A DNA stretch of 64,000 nucleotides from assembly GCF_932526225.1 (NCBI RefSeq), contig NC_064035.1, forward strand, positions 15,920,469 through 15,984,468. The letters are read 5' to 3'. How positions within the stretch are numbered: the first letter of the stretch is position 1; every line of letters begins with the position of its first letter. The notes beneath the pieces were generated by a model. It did no database searches, was not told the origin of the DNA, and saw nothing but the letters and a program-made list of their open reading frames with translations. Position numbers and translations under genes: made by a program. This document shows, one piece after another, positions 36,981 through 48,229 of the stretch. This DNA is from Nematostella vectensis (taxonomy: Eukaryota > Cnidaria > Anthozoa > Actiniaria > Edwardsiidae).

Positions 36981-38474
36981 TGCGTTTCCTGAAAAAAAAT
37001 TAAAAGAATTCGTGCTCAAGTACAGGCTTGGGTTTATTATCATTGAGCTAGGTAAAAAACTTGATAAGTTATCTTATCCGTGTGAAACGATGACTTAAAA
37101 CGACTATTATGTCCTATCCTTGTCCACATTATTGCACGTTTACTTTATTAACAATTAAAAATGTTGCAAATCAATCTTTCATCCTCGGGGACACAGGGCG
37201 TCGCGGAGATCGGGCACACAACGGGGAGCTCGCGAGAAAGAAAGAGCACTTAAAGACGTCTTTCAGTGAAAAACCAAAACAAATAGTTTTTTGAAAACGC
37301 GGGTCGCGATTCGACAGTAAAGAAAACATTGCAAATTTTTGGTCGTGAAACCGATATATATGACTGAAATGTATCATGCAAAATACAATCCCACGTGCTA
37401 CTTTTTAATTATCAGGTTAAATTCATTGTTTTTTTTTATCGTCCTTTTATCACTCGTAGTAGTAAAAATGACGACCGCTACATCAGGGGACGAAATAGAC
37501 CCGCATTCTTCCGTTGATTGTTAATCTGATGCGTTCTAAAATTCAGAATCAAATTATCGTCTTCAGTCAATTGCTCCAAAAGTAAGAATGGCCAACTATT
37601 AGACCTTCTTATGAAAAAAATATGTACTACATTCCACCCGCTAACAATGTCTGAAGACCACGATTAAAGGATAAACGAGTGCGTTCACAATCCTCCACAA
37701 AAGCGGAAAGTCCACTTTCGGTTCGCCGGTGCCGCTAATAGACGAGCTATTAGTAGACAAAACTATAAAAAAAATGAGCAAGGAAGGCTTTCTAGATCAC
37801 TTTGGTATACCATAAATCTATAAGTCAAATCCGATAATAAATGTCCCGTGGAATTACTGCAATGACATAAAAAACCCTCTATTTGTTCTTTCGGGGGTGG
37901 TCAGATTTTTATCAGAAAACTCACCTCCTCCATCCCCCTAAAAAAACCCTGGGTACGGGCCTGCATGCTCTCATGCAGTCGAAAGAACGTGGAGTGAAAC
38001 AATCCCAAACATATCCACAATATATAGCCGGGGAGATGCTAGAATTTATAAACGTAGATGCACGCCTGCACTGGGAAAAGGAAACACGTGCAATGGTGGA
38101 ATTTGGCCTATTGTAGGAAACCCTATTGAGAATAATACATGCCCAGGATTATCACAAGTCAAGGATAAATTCCGACTCCTCCCCCTTCTCCTCTTACAGT
38201 AATGTATCAACTGATAGATTTGAAAGAAGGTGCTGAGGCCTTGAACAATCATACCATAGTCCAAGCGTTTTGAGTTCTATTGGATGACACGAATGGAATT
38301 TCAATTTCCCATTATTGAACTATTGAGGCTTTTGTCCTACCTTGAATACACAGTATGTAAGGTCCGTGACCCCGCACTTCCCGTGGTTTCCTGGACAATG
38401 TAGCGACAGGTATAGGACTTTGATCTCGTTTAACCGGTTTCGTCAGGCTATCTAGCCGGTTTCGCCAGGCTGGC

Positions 38475-38482
38475 TATATAAG
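38475..38482 (+). promoter_or_regulatory. TATA box of the small cysteine gene, copy I
   Basis: TATATAAG lies 75 bp upstream of the start codon. Just before it, CCGGTTTCGYCAGGCT occurs twice in tandem. The same arrangement is kept in copy II. Confidence 0.6.
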
Positions 38483-38556
38483 TTTGAAATTCGTAGAGTT
38501 CAGCTGATCATAGCTGGTGAGGGTTATAGAACTAACATCCCAGACTACTGCAAATC

Positions 38557-39681
38557 ATGGCTTACAAGGTAGGGCTTTTTATGGAAGCTTACACATAATA
38601 TGAGTTATTAGAGGGAATACCATTGAGAATCTTCTGCCACACGGTAAATTGTAGTTATCATTTTTTTTTTCAAAAATATTCTTAAATGACGCGGTAAAAC
38701 TTGCAGAGGAACCAAATAAATTTTTAATTGGATTTCTTGAATATGATTTAGCGGGTAGAGCTTATTAAATGAAAGAATGGATTGCTTGGTCTATTCTCCA
38801 GTACGGGAGTCTTTAGCGAAGTAGAACTCCATATTCGAGCTAGGATAACCCAAACAATTCCCCGTTAACTTTGGACTAGGACTATATGTCCTTCCCTTGT
38901 CCACATTATTGCACGTTTAATTTATAAACAAATGTTGCAAATCAATATTTCGTTCCCCTTAGGGTGACGTTTCAATTGAGTACATCACCAAGAACTGCAA
39001 AGCCTTCAAGTCAGGAGGATGCCCTTACAACGACTCAAGGCTCAAAGGCCTCGCTGCCAAGTGTCCCGCATTCAAAGACTCCAAGGGTAACTTTGCCTGC
39101 CCCTTCAAGGCCCGAGCAGACAACACTTACGAGCTCCGGGCGCTCATGAGCGAGATGAAGGACAAGTGCACAGGAAAAGAGGAGTACACCAAGTTCTTTA
39201 AGGTACCATGAATTGTCAAGTAATTTTATTATACAAGGTTCAGCATTTATATACACACATTATAAGGCGTATTGAGGCGTGTCCGTAGCGGATCCATGTA
39301 AATCAAGGCTAACATGACATTGCTGCTAGAGTTCACTAGAATTAACCTGCGTTGACAGCCGAACTTTACCCCGGAAAATAAAAAATATACCTGTCTAAAT
39401 ATTGATCTTGTAACATATCAATCAGGTGCAGCAATAATCCTGTGTAATATGTTACGTACGCGTGATCGTGAGCTCAGCGGTGTTCTTCCTATATCGACCT
39501 GCTAGGTGGAAGTCCTCAATTCATTTAGAATATGAACTTTCAATATTCCTTATTTTTTGCCTCGCAGTTGCTGGAAACTATCAACAAGGAAACCGCCGCG
39601 AAGCTTGGTCACTGCCCATACCACCAACATGGCTGCCGCGTCAACAACATTCCTATCTTTGCTGACTCCATCACTAAATAA
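38557..39681 (+). CDS. Small protein with four Cys-Pro motifs, copy I (121 residues, 3 exons)
   Basis: Exons 38557-38568 (MAYK), 38963-39202 and 39568-39681 join in phase 0, with borders AAG/GTAGGG, TTAG/G, AAG/GTACCA and GCAG/T. There is no signal peptide or membrane segment, so it is likely cytosolic. Seven cysteines lie at 16, 24, 38, 50, 73, 100 and 107; four are followed by Pro (GGCPY, AKCPA, FACPF, GHCPY), and HCPYHQHGC adds three histidines. Cys-Pro with a hydrophobic neighbour is the form of heme regulatory motifs; metal or heme binding is only an inference. I do not recognise the family. AATAAA signals lie at 39742 and 39753. Upstream are a TATA box and a duplicated promoter word. 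The gene is intact. Confidence 0.7.
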
Positions 39682-39867
39682 GTACAAGAAAAAATGGCGA
39701 CAGAAACCCCCTTATTCGTTCAGAATGTATAATCGAATACTAATAAACAAAGAATAAAGTCGCTTTCCTGTTTGCATGTCTTCACACAGGCAACTTTTAA
39801 CACGACTTGGGTCCTGCTGACCAAGTTCAAAAGTAGTATTATCCATGAGCCTTTTGACCATGAGCCA

Positions 39868-42119
39868 TTTGACCTTAGTTTAAAAAGCAGCTGAAAAGGG
39901 TATTAATTCTAACCAAACTTCCAAGCTTTTTTTATATAGGACTTAGTTATAATGAAGCGTAGACCATATAAATTGAGTCAACGGTTTTTTTAAGAATTTT
40001 GTTTAAGCAAAAATAGGCTTTACCGAAAATATTTTTTTTCGTTTTTTTGGGCTTGGATATGAGGGGGAGCTTTTAAGGAGATTCACAACTACTATCTTCT
40101 GCTACAGGGATCGGATCTTAAAACTGTTTGGCCATGCCATGTAGCTAGGGATGAACTTTATGAAAATGTAACATTTGTTTACATTGCTGTTTCTATAGCA
40201 ACGGAACGGTGAATCCGTTAAATTCACTATTCGCGAAGTGCTGTTCGCTACAGGGAAATTTTTAACAAATGAGCTATAGGATATTGTACATCAGACCTTG
40301 GTCGACGTTTTATCAAAATCTATAAGAGGAATTCTAAAAAAAATTGTGGAATTTTTATTTTTAGTCACTCTGTTATTTACCTACTTTGAAATTCGCACCT
40401 GAAAAAAATCCATAGCGGACAAATTGCTTTGTCTCATGTATTGTTGATTTCATTTCGTTGTACTTTTCGCATTCTTCCCGTGCTAATCTTCCACGGCTGG
40501 CTGCTTCTGAACTTCTGAATGGTTATTTATCACATCTTTTTCTTCTTTACGTGAATAGTTAAAAAAGTATAAGAAAGAAGTATAGTTAAAGCGAAGCTAC
40601 AAAACAAGCGCAAATGAAAAATGTCGATTGTTTCATCGACATTTGCAGCATTTGCATTGAATACGGCTCATTTGACCTTAGTTTAAAAAGCAGCTGAAAA
40701 GGGTATTAATTCTAACCAAACTTCCAAGCTTTTTTTTATATAGGACTTAGTTATAATGAAGCGTAGACCATATAAATTGAGTCAACGGTTTTTTTAAGCA
40801 TTTTGTTTAAGCAAAAATAGGCTTTATCGATTTTTTGGGCTTGGATTTGAAGGGGAGCTTTTAAGGAGATTCACAACTCGTATCTTCTGCTACAGGGATC
40901 GGATCTTAAAACTGTTTGGCCATGCCATGTAGCTAGGGATGAACTTAATGAAAATGTAACATTTGTTTACATTGCTGTTTCTATAGCAACGGAACGGTGA
41001 ATCCGTTAAATTCACTATTCGCGAAGTGCTCTTCGCTACAGGGAAATTTTTAACAAATGAGCTATAGGATATTGTACATCAGACCTTGGTCGACGTTTTA
41101 TCAAAATCTATAAGAGGAATTCTAAGAAATTGTGGAATTTTTATTTTTAGTCACTCTGTTATTTACCTACTTTGAAATTCGCACCTGAAAAAAATCCATA
41201 GCGGCAAATTGCTTTGTCTCATGTATTGTTGATTTCATTTCGTTGTACTTTTCGCATTCTTCTCGTGCTAATCTTCCACGGCTGGCTGCTTCTGGACTTC
41301 TGAATGGTTATTTATCACATCTTTTTCTTCTTTACGTGAATAGTTAAAAAAGTATAAGAAAGAAGTATAGTTAAAGCGAAGCTACAAAACAAGCGCAAAT
41401 GAATAAAGTCGATTGTTTCATCGACATTTGCAGCATTTGCATTGAATACGGCTCATTTGACCTTAGTTTAAAAAGCAGCTCGAAAAGGGTATTAATTCTA
41501 ACCAAACTTCCAAGCTTTTTCTTATATAGGACTTAGTTATAATGAAGCGTAGACCATATAAATTGAGTCAACGGTTTTTTTAAGAATTTTGTTTAAGCAA
41601 AAATAGGCTTTATCGAAAATATTTGTTTTCGATTTTTTGGGCTTGGATTTGAGGGGGAGCTTTTAAGGAGATTCACAACTACTATCTTCTGCTACAGGGA
41701 TCGGATCTTAAAACTGTTTGGCCATGCCATGTAGCTAGGGATGAACTTTATGAAAATGTAACATTTGTTTACATTGCTGTTTCTATAGCAACGGAACGGT
41801 GAATCCGTTAAATTCACTATTCGCGAAGTGCTGTTCGCTACAGGGAAATTTTTAACAAATGAGCTATAGGGTATTGTACATCAGACCTTGGTCGACGTTT
41901 TATCAAAATCTATAAGAGGAATTTTAAGAAATTGTGGAATTTTTATTTTTAGTCACTCTGTTATTTACCTACTTTGAAATTCGCACCTGAAAAAAATCCA
42001 TAGCGGACAAATTGCTTTGTCTCATGTATTGTTGATTTCATTTCGTTGTACTTTTCGCATTCTTCCCGTGCTAATCTTCCACGGCTGGCTGCTTCTGAAC
42101 TTCTGAATGGTTATTTATC
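39868..42119 (+). repeat. 790-bp repeat R, three tandem units
   Basis: TTTGACCTTAGTTTAAAAAG recurs at 39868, 40671 and 41456, giving periods of 803 and 785 bp. Units also share GAACGGTGAATCCGTTAAAT and TTCGCGAAGTGCTGTTCGCT. No coding frame is conserved. Further copies lie at 54741, 56539 and 57253, with inverted pieces at 36745 and 55811. Confidence 0.85.
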
Positions 42120-42234
42120 ACAGCGCCGACTTTGCGCTTGTTTTGTAGCTTCGCTTTAACTATACTTCTTTTTTATACTTTTTTAACTATTCACGTAAAG
42201 AAGAAAAAGATGTGATAAATAACCATTCAGAAGT
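42099..42234. repeat. Foldback at the end of the R array
   Basis: ACTTCTGAATGGTTATTTATCACA-type arms at 42099-42122 and 42211-42234 are exact complements, and the loop is an inverted R 3' end. It abuts POLR1B copy B directly. Confidence 0.75.
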
Positions 42235-42783
42235 CCATTGTTGAATTAGTTATTTGCTGTCCACTCACGTTTTCGGTGCAAAATTTTAAATTTTGCGCTA
42301 TCCATAATCTAGCGCACCTGCATAAATTATTCTCGCGCTGTGATGAAAATGCTCGTATTTTAGAGCGCACACAGGTTGGTATAACATTATTTTACGAAAG
42401 ATAGAAACATTTTTAGATGGACAACTTTAGGAATGATATTTATTTTGGTTTAGAATATATGTTTTGAATTTAGCGCTCAGAGCAGTTGTCCTGACATGTT
42501 CACTCATTGACGGCTGATTGATAACTGATTGTTCTTGAGCTCGGGGTTGAAAGGAGCTTTCCCTTTTATAGCGGAACCTCGTGTTTAAAGTACAGTTAGC
42601 AGAAAAATCAATAAATTCTCGAATCAGTTGCAATTGTTGTTTTTCCTCGTTGTCGCCGTCGATGCCAACATATACTTATAGCGATATGGTCGACGTTAAT
42701 ACATATACAAACCACCAACAAAATATTCTCAGCACATTTCACGCCATCAAAAGCTTTTCACCAGCTCTTTCAGCCATTCTTAC

Positions 42784-43839
42784 CATAGTTTTATCGGAGC
42801 AGTTGAAAAGGCGATCTTGGAGAAGAAAGGAAGTGCCGTGGGCGAGTAACGCATCTCTCTCCATCTCTCCGAAACGAATACCTCCCTGCCGCTTACGACC
42901 CTACAAAACATAACGTAAACCTTAAGGATATAGTATCACGACTCGTCAGGGGCTGTCGAAAACAGGGACTGGCAGACGCTCAGTTATCTGTCTCGATCCG
43001 TCATGCAATTCGTCTGTCCTTGCATAGGGGCCATTTATAAAACGTGACCTCAGATCTTCTATTCGGCATGCAAACAAGGAAAGCAGATGATTTGAATCGG
43101 AATTAAGTAGCAATGGACGATGGACGGATTTAAAGGACGTCTCATTATATCTTCGTTATATCATATGACCGCCGACTGTCAATCGTGAGGTGAAGTTCCC
43201 CAGCATGGCCATCGAGCCTCACTTATTGGGTAAATACCAGTAAATAACCCTACCTGGACAGGCTGGTGCGTCAGTGCGTCTATGGGCCCCGTTGTTCGGA
43301 CCTGTTCAAAGGAACACGAGGTAAGAAACGAGTCACCTATAACATACGATCGGGTATGGACTTGAAGGTTCCAACTTCTAAGCTAAATCAATGTTTCAAC
43401 GACCAGGAAGACTTTTTGCCTTCAAGCACAAAATCACCAACCCTCCCAATGTGACTAAAGATGAAGCGTCAGAACGTTGTAATGATCACCGTAGCAACCA
43501 GCAGACGACACCACGTGACCAAGCCCCCGTAAAACACCAGGTCAAGGCACGTGACATCTCGTCTCCGAGCCAATCAGATGACACGCATAACGAAACGTCA
43601 TCACTCGCTGTTCCACCAAAAAATGTATATATATATTCGGTAGCATTTGAAAACTGACCGCTTCATTTGTCTAGCATGCAGGCAACCGTGTCTCATTGAC
43701 TAAACACCCGATTACATTTCTGCCTGCCTATAGCGTTGGTGGAGAACCTGGGATGATCAAGCTACTATATTTGCTGACCTGGAATTTGTCTGCCACCATG
43801 TGCCGCAGTCTCTGGTAGTACACCACACCCATAAAGATA
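42784..43839 (-). pseudogene. POLR1B: POLR1B 3' fragment, copy B (inverted)
   Basis: Exons visible on the minus strand: a truncated exon 5 (43839-43779, from [14 protein letters not shown] onward), exon 6 (43301-43254) and exon 7 (42900-42784). Exon 7 is intact here, reading [18 protein letters not shown], with donor ATG/GTAAGA. Compared with copy A, about 145 bp carrying the exon 5 acceptor and its first half are deleted. Homology with copy A covers 42236-44092 and stops inside intron 7, so the last exon is missing. It cannot make a polymerase subunit. Confidence 0.8.
43466..43610 (+). mobile_element. CAGCG-family MITE, copy 5
   Basis: The same insertion as copy 4, carried within POLR1B copy B. 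The first base or two and about ten flanking bases are lost (GATGAAGCGTCAG). Confidence 0.65.
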
Positions 43840-44091
43840 TCAGATAACAGATGTTTCTGTTTAAAAAATCTTTGTATCTCAGTGGTACAGTAAACACCAG
43901 CGTATACGAACCTTGAGATTAAGAACCTACAGAGGCGGAAATTTTGCATTTTAAGCACCCTTTTTATAAGAGCCTATTCAAGCCTTGTGGGGAAGAACAG
44001 GTTATTATGAAAGATCACTCATATGTTGTCAAAATTCTGGATATAATTAATGTGAAAGCTATTAAATGCAAGAAAGGACCCGTCATTTTGT

Positions 44092-44566
44092 AGTCTCCTT
44101 CGCAGCCCCAAGCGGTAGGAGTCACACAGCGCTCCCCGCCCGTAGGGGCTGCTCAGATTCGAACCACATTCTTTTTCCGCTTTTAGCCAATCAAATTTTG
44201 GGTACCATATTTCGAGAACCGTTCGCGCAATGGCAAGCAAACCAATCACGATCCGTGTATTATCATTCAAAGAAAAAGCGTGAGAACCAACACGTGTTTG
44301 TTTAGTGCTAGTAATCCCTGTGAAATGCGGGAATGTTCGAAACACAAGACCAAACTGTTGCACTTGTTGACAAGATTCTGGTAAATTGGGGTAAAAAAAC
44401 CCTTTATAGGGAGTCTTGTTTGGTCCAGCATCCTAAATCATTCTCGAAGTCATCATGGGAGAAAGAAGCGCAAGTAGTACATGGCGTTGCGACTGAAAAG
44501 TGCAACACTTTCGAAGCTTTGGGTGTTTTCCCATCGCCTGCAGCGCTAAGCAGACGCTTGATTCTC
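44092..44566. other. Block joining POLR1B copy B to the extra last exon
   Basis: 475 bp not present in copy A but repeated almost identically at 60232-60701. It contains GGTTCGAATC on the minus strand near 44150, like a tRNA B box, without a visible A box. A short ORF begins at 44333 (MFETQDQTVALVDKIL). Origin unknown. Confidence 0.4.
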
Positions 44567-44696
44567 GTTTTTTCTCATTTGAATGCACTTTTTATTACTT
44601 TTTGTACAGTCTGAAGATTATCTTTTGCTCTTTGAATTCCTCAGTTCATTTAGAATATGACCTTTCAATATTCCTTATTTATTTTTTGCCTTGCAG

Positions 44697-44810
44697 TTGC
44701 TGGAAAATACCAACAAGGAAACCGCCGCGAAGCTTGGTCACTGCCTATACCACCAACATGGCTGCCGCCTCAACAACATCCCTATCTTAGATGACTCCAT
44801 CACTAAATAA
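44697..44810 (+). pseudogene. Stand-alone last exon of the small cysteine gene, copy a
   Basis: It begins at a GCAG acceptor and reads LLENTNKETAAKLGHCLYHQ, continuing HGC...DDSITK and stop. It has no first or second exon of its own. The Pro of the GHCPY motif is Leu. It is open and keeps its 3' flank, so it could act as a terminal exon if spliced to. Confidence 0.6.
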
Positions 44811-44938
44811 GTACAAGAACAAATGGTGTCAGAGACCCCCTTATTTGTTCAGAATGTATAATCGAATACTAAAAAATAAAAAATAAAGTCACTTTCGTCT
44901 TTGCATGTCTTCACACAGGAAACTTTTAACACGGCTGC

Positions 44939-45190
44939 AAATGAATAGAGTCGATTGTTTCATCTACATTTGCAGCATTTGTATTGAATACGGCTCATTT
45001 GACCTTAGTCTAAAAAGCAACTGAAAAGGGTATTATTTCTAACCAAACTAACCAAGATTTTATTTATAGGACTTAGTTATAATGAAGAGTAGACCATATA
45101 AATTGAGTCAACGGTTTTTTTAAGAATTTTGTTTAAGATAAAATGGGCTTTATCGAAAATAATTTTTTCGATTTTTTGGGCTTGGATTTT
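44939..45190 (+). repeat. Partial unit of repeat R
   Basis: The start of the R unit (TGCAAATGAATAGAGTCGATT onward) is joined on the left to the extra exon's 3' flank and on the right to segmental block II. Confidence 0.7.
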
Positions 45191-46159
45191 AGGGAGGGAT
45201 TTCTAGATCACTTTGGTATACCATAAATCTATAAGTCAAATCCGATAATAAATGTCCCGTGGAATTACTGCAATTACATAAAAAAAAACCCTCTATTTGT
45301 TCTTTCGGGGGTGGTCAGATTTTTATCACATATCAAACATATTCCCCACGGATAGTGTCCTTCATATGTATTGCCTTATATGGGCATAGATGCCCATATT
45401 TAGAAGAGCTAAAGTTTTCGCGCTCCCTGATCTCCAGAAAACATGGTGAAAAATACTCATTCCTGTCAATTTGCGACTCGCGGCAAAAATTATTTACCAA
45501 AACTTGCTCGCTTGGTCAAATCTTTTCCTTACTAATCCTATAAAGTCCTTAGACCCAGGCCTCCAAGTGATTGACCGAGCGGGTTTGAAGGTCACCCAAA
45601 TATTGATATGGAAAATTCTCCCCCTCCATCCCCCCCCCCTAAAAAAACCTGGGTACGGGCCTGCATGCTCTCGTGCAGTCGAAAGAACGTGGAGTGAAAC
45701 AATCCCAAACGTATCCACAATATATAGCCGGGGAGATGCTAGAATTGCGAAACGTAGATGCACGCCTGCACTGGGGAAAGGAAACACACGTGCAATGGTG
45801 GAATTTGGCCTATTGTAGGAAACCCTATTGAGAATAATACATGCCCAGGATTATCACAAGTCAAGGATAAATTCCGACTCCTCCCCCTTCTCCTCTTACA
45901 GTAATGTATCAACTGATAGATTTGAAAGAAGGTACTGAGGCCTTGAACAATCATACCATAGTCCAAGCGTTTTGAGTTCTATTGGATGACACGAATGGAA
46001 TTTCAATTTCCCATTATTGAACTATTGAGGCTTTTGCCCTACCTTGATTACACAGTATGTAAGGTCCGTGACCCCGCACTTCCCGTGTAGACAGGTATGG
46101 GATTTTGATCTCGTTTAACCGGTTTCGTCAGGCTATCTAGCCGGTTTCTCCAGGCTGGC

Positions 46160-46167
46160 TATATAAG
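46160..46167 (+). promoter_or_regulatory. TATA box of the small cysteine gene, copy II
   Basis: TATATAAG lies 74 bp upstream of the copy II start codon, in a promoter almost identical to copy I. Confidence 0.6.
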
Positions 46168-46240
46168 TTGAAATTCGTAGAGTTCAGCTGATCATAGCTG
46201 GTGAGTGTTATAGGACTAACATCCCAGACTACTGCAAATC

Positions 46241-47368
46241 ATGGCTAACAAGGTAGGGCTTTTTATGGAAGCTTACACATAATATGAGTTATTAGAGGGA
46301 ATACCATTGAGAATCTTCTGTCACGCGGTAAATTGTAGTTATCATTTTTTCAAGAATATTCTTAAATGACGCGGTAAAACTTGCAGAGGAACCAAATTAA
46401 TTTTTATTTGGATTTCTTGAATATGATTTAGCGGGTAGAGCTTATTAAATGAAAGAATGGATGGATTGCTTGGTCTATTCTCAAGTACGGGAGTCTTTAG
46501 CGAAGTAGAACTCCATATTCGAGCTAGGATAACCCAAACAATTCCCCGTTAACTTTGGACTAGGACTATATGTCCTTCCCTTGTCCACATTATTGCACGT
46601 TTACTTTATCAACATTGGAAATGTTGCAAATCAATATTTTGTTCCCCTTAGGGTGACGTTTCAATCGAGTACATCATCAAGAACTGCAAAGCCTTCAAGT
46701 CAGGAGGATGCCCTTACAACGACCCAAGGCTCAAAGGCCTCGCTGCCAAGTGTCCCGCATTCAAAGCCTCCAAGGGTAACTTAGCCTGCCCCTTCAAGGC
46801 CCGAGCAGACAACACTTACGAGCTCCGGGCGCTCATGAGTGAGATGAAGGAGAAGTGCACAGGAAAAGAGGAGTACACCAAGTTCTTTAAGGTACCATGA
46901 ATTGTCAAGTAATTTTATTATACAAGGTTCAGCATTTATATACACACATTATAAGGCGTATTGAGGCGTGTCCGTAGCGGATCCATGTAAATCAAGGCTA
47001 ACATGACATTGCTGCTAGAGTTCACTAGAATTAGCCTGCGTTGACAGCCGAACTTTACCCCGGAAAATAAAAAATATACCTGTCTAAATATTGATCTTGT
47101 AACATATCAATCAGGTGCAGCAATAATCCTGTGTAATGTTACGTACGCGTGATCGTGAGCTCAGCGGTGTTCTTCCTATATCGACCTGCTAGGTGGAAGT
47201 CCTCAATTCATTTAGAATATGAACTTTCAATATTCCTTATTTTTTGCCTCGCAGTTGCTGGAAACTATCAACAAGGAAACCGCCGCGAAGCTTGGTCACT
47301 GCCCATACCACCAACATGGCTGCCGCGTCAACAACATTCCTATCTTTGCTGACTCCATCACTAAATAA
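46241..47368 (+). CDS. Small protein with four Cys-Pro motifs, copy II (121 residues, 3 exons)
   Basis: Exons 46241-46252 (MANK), 46652-46891 and 47255-47368 have the same splice borders and phases as copy I. Changes from copy I are Y3N, T13I, S29P, D43A, F48L and D71E. All seven cysteines and all four Cys-Pro pairs are kept, and the frame is intact, which suggests selection or a very recent duplication. A second in-phase last exon lies 232 bp downstream (47601), so two different C-termini could be made. The polyadenylation words are the same as in copy I. Confidence 0.7.
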
Positions 47369-47600
47369 GTACAAGAAAAAATGGCGACAGAAACCCCCTT
47401 ATTCGTTCAGAATGTATAATCGAATACTAATAAACAAAGAATAAAGTCGCTTTCGTCTTTGCATGTCTCGTTTTTTTCTCATTTGAATGCACTTTTTATT
47501 ACTTTTTGTACAGTCTGAAGATTATCTTTTGCTCTTTGAATTCCTCAGTTCATTTAGAATATGACCTTTCAATATTCCTTATTTATTTTTTGCCTCGCAG

Positions 47601-47714
47601 TTGCTGGAAAATACCAACAAGGAAACCGCCGCGAAGCTTGGTCACTGCCTATACCACCAACATGGCTGCCGCCTCAACAACTTCCCTATCTTTGATGACT
47701 CCATCACTAAATAA
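47601..47714 (+). pseudogene. Stand-alone last exon, copy b, possible alternative terminal exon of copy II
   Basis: It has the GCAG acceptor, phase 0, GHCLYHQHGC in place of GHCPYHQHGC, and ends in stop TAA at 47712-47714. The foldback transposon is inserted one base after the stop codon; the target duplication CTAAATAAG includes it. The exon's own 3' flank resumes at 54490 beyond the transposon. Confidence 0.6.
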
Positions 47715-48229
47715 GACCAGAGTGAAGTTAGTTCCTTATTCGCAGTTCCTTTTTCGTCTGTTTCCTTATTCGCTCAGTTCCTTATTCAAATCCGGGGGGT
47801 ACTTACATGATACCTTTTAATTCGAGTTGAAACAGTATTTAGGCATAACAGTTTATTCAGAACAAGTCCAACAGCATTTTTGTCGGGTAAATTTCGATGC
47901 TTTGACGTGCTCGCTGCTAAGCGGAGCTGTGAACATGATACTCTATCTGCTACAAAAGGTCAAATTACGAAATGCGTGCAATCGCTTTCATAAATGAATC
48001 TAGCAAAAGAGAGGAAATCTACCTCTCATCTAATAAATGTATTTGTATCTTGGGCTTTCTTTCCAAACGCATTTATATATTTAGAGGAGAAATATTCACG
48101 CTTTACTTGACTACGTACGCGTGTAGAAGGAATTTGACTGCTAACAAAACCACAATTTGACAGTGCTTGTTGTCAATTAACACCTTGGCTACTAGATATG
48201 GCTTTGACAAAACAAATAGATTAGTGCAG

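Larger units (their letters stand above)
35546..37792. other. Gene-poor stretch before the small cysteine gene
   Basis: It contains one possible exon fragment (35880-36065), a 23-base A run at 36453-36475 and an inverted piece of the 790-bp repeat (36745-36980). Nothing else was recognised. Confidence 0.45.
37793..39800. repeat. Segmental duplication carrying the small cysteine gene, block I
   Basis: Sequence from GATCACTTTGGTATACC through the gene and its 3' flank is repeated in the same orientation at 45205-47460. Block II has an extra insertion at about 45328-45600 and lacks part of the upstream promoter flank. Confidence 0.8.
45205..47460. repeat. Segmental duplication carrying the small cysteine gene, block II
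   Basis: Direct copy of 37793-39800 with few substitutions. Its 3' flank is cut at about 47460 and joined to another extra last exon. Confidence 0.8.

Noticed and set aside
38046-38264. ORF repeated in both segmental blocks upstream of the small cysteine gene (starts MDYGMIVQGLSTF)
   Set aside because: It is antisense to the promoter flank, and the two copies end differently, so its presence reflects DNA duplication.
43266-43657. ORFs across POLR1B copies B and C on the opposite strand (for example MRQCVYGPRCSD and MFQRPGRLFAF)
   Set aside because: They are antisense to exon 6 and run through intron and MITE sequence.
44120-44160. Possible tRNA gene or tRNA-derived SINE
   Set aside because: Only a B-box-like GGTTCGAATC is present; no A box or cloverleaf could be drawn.
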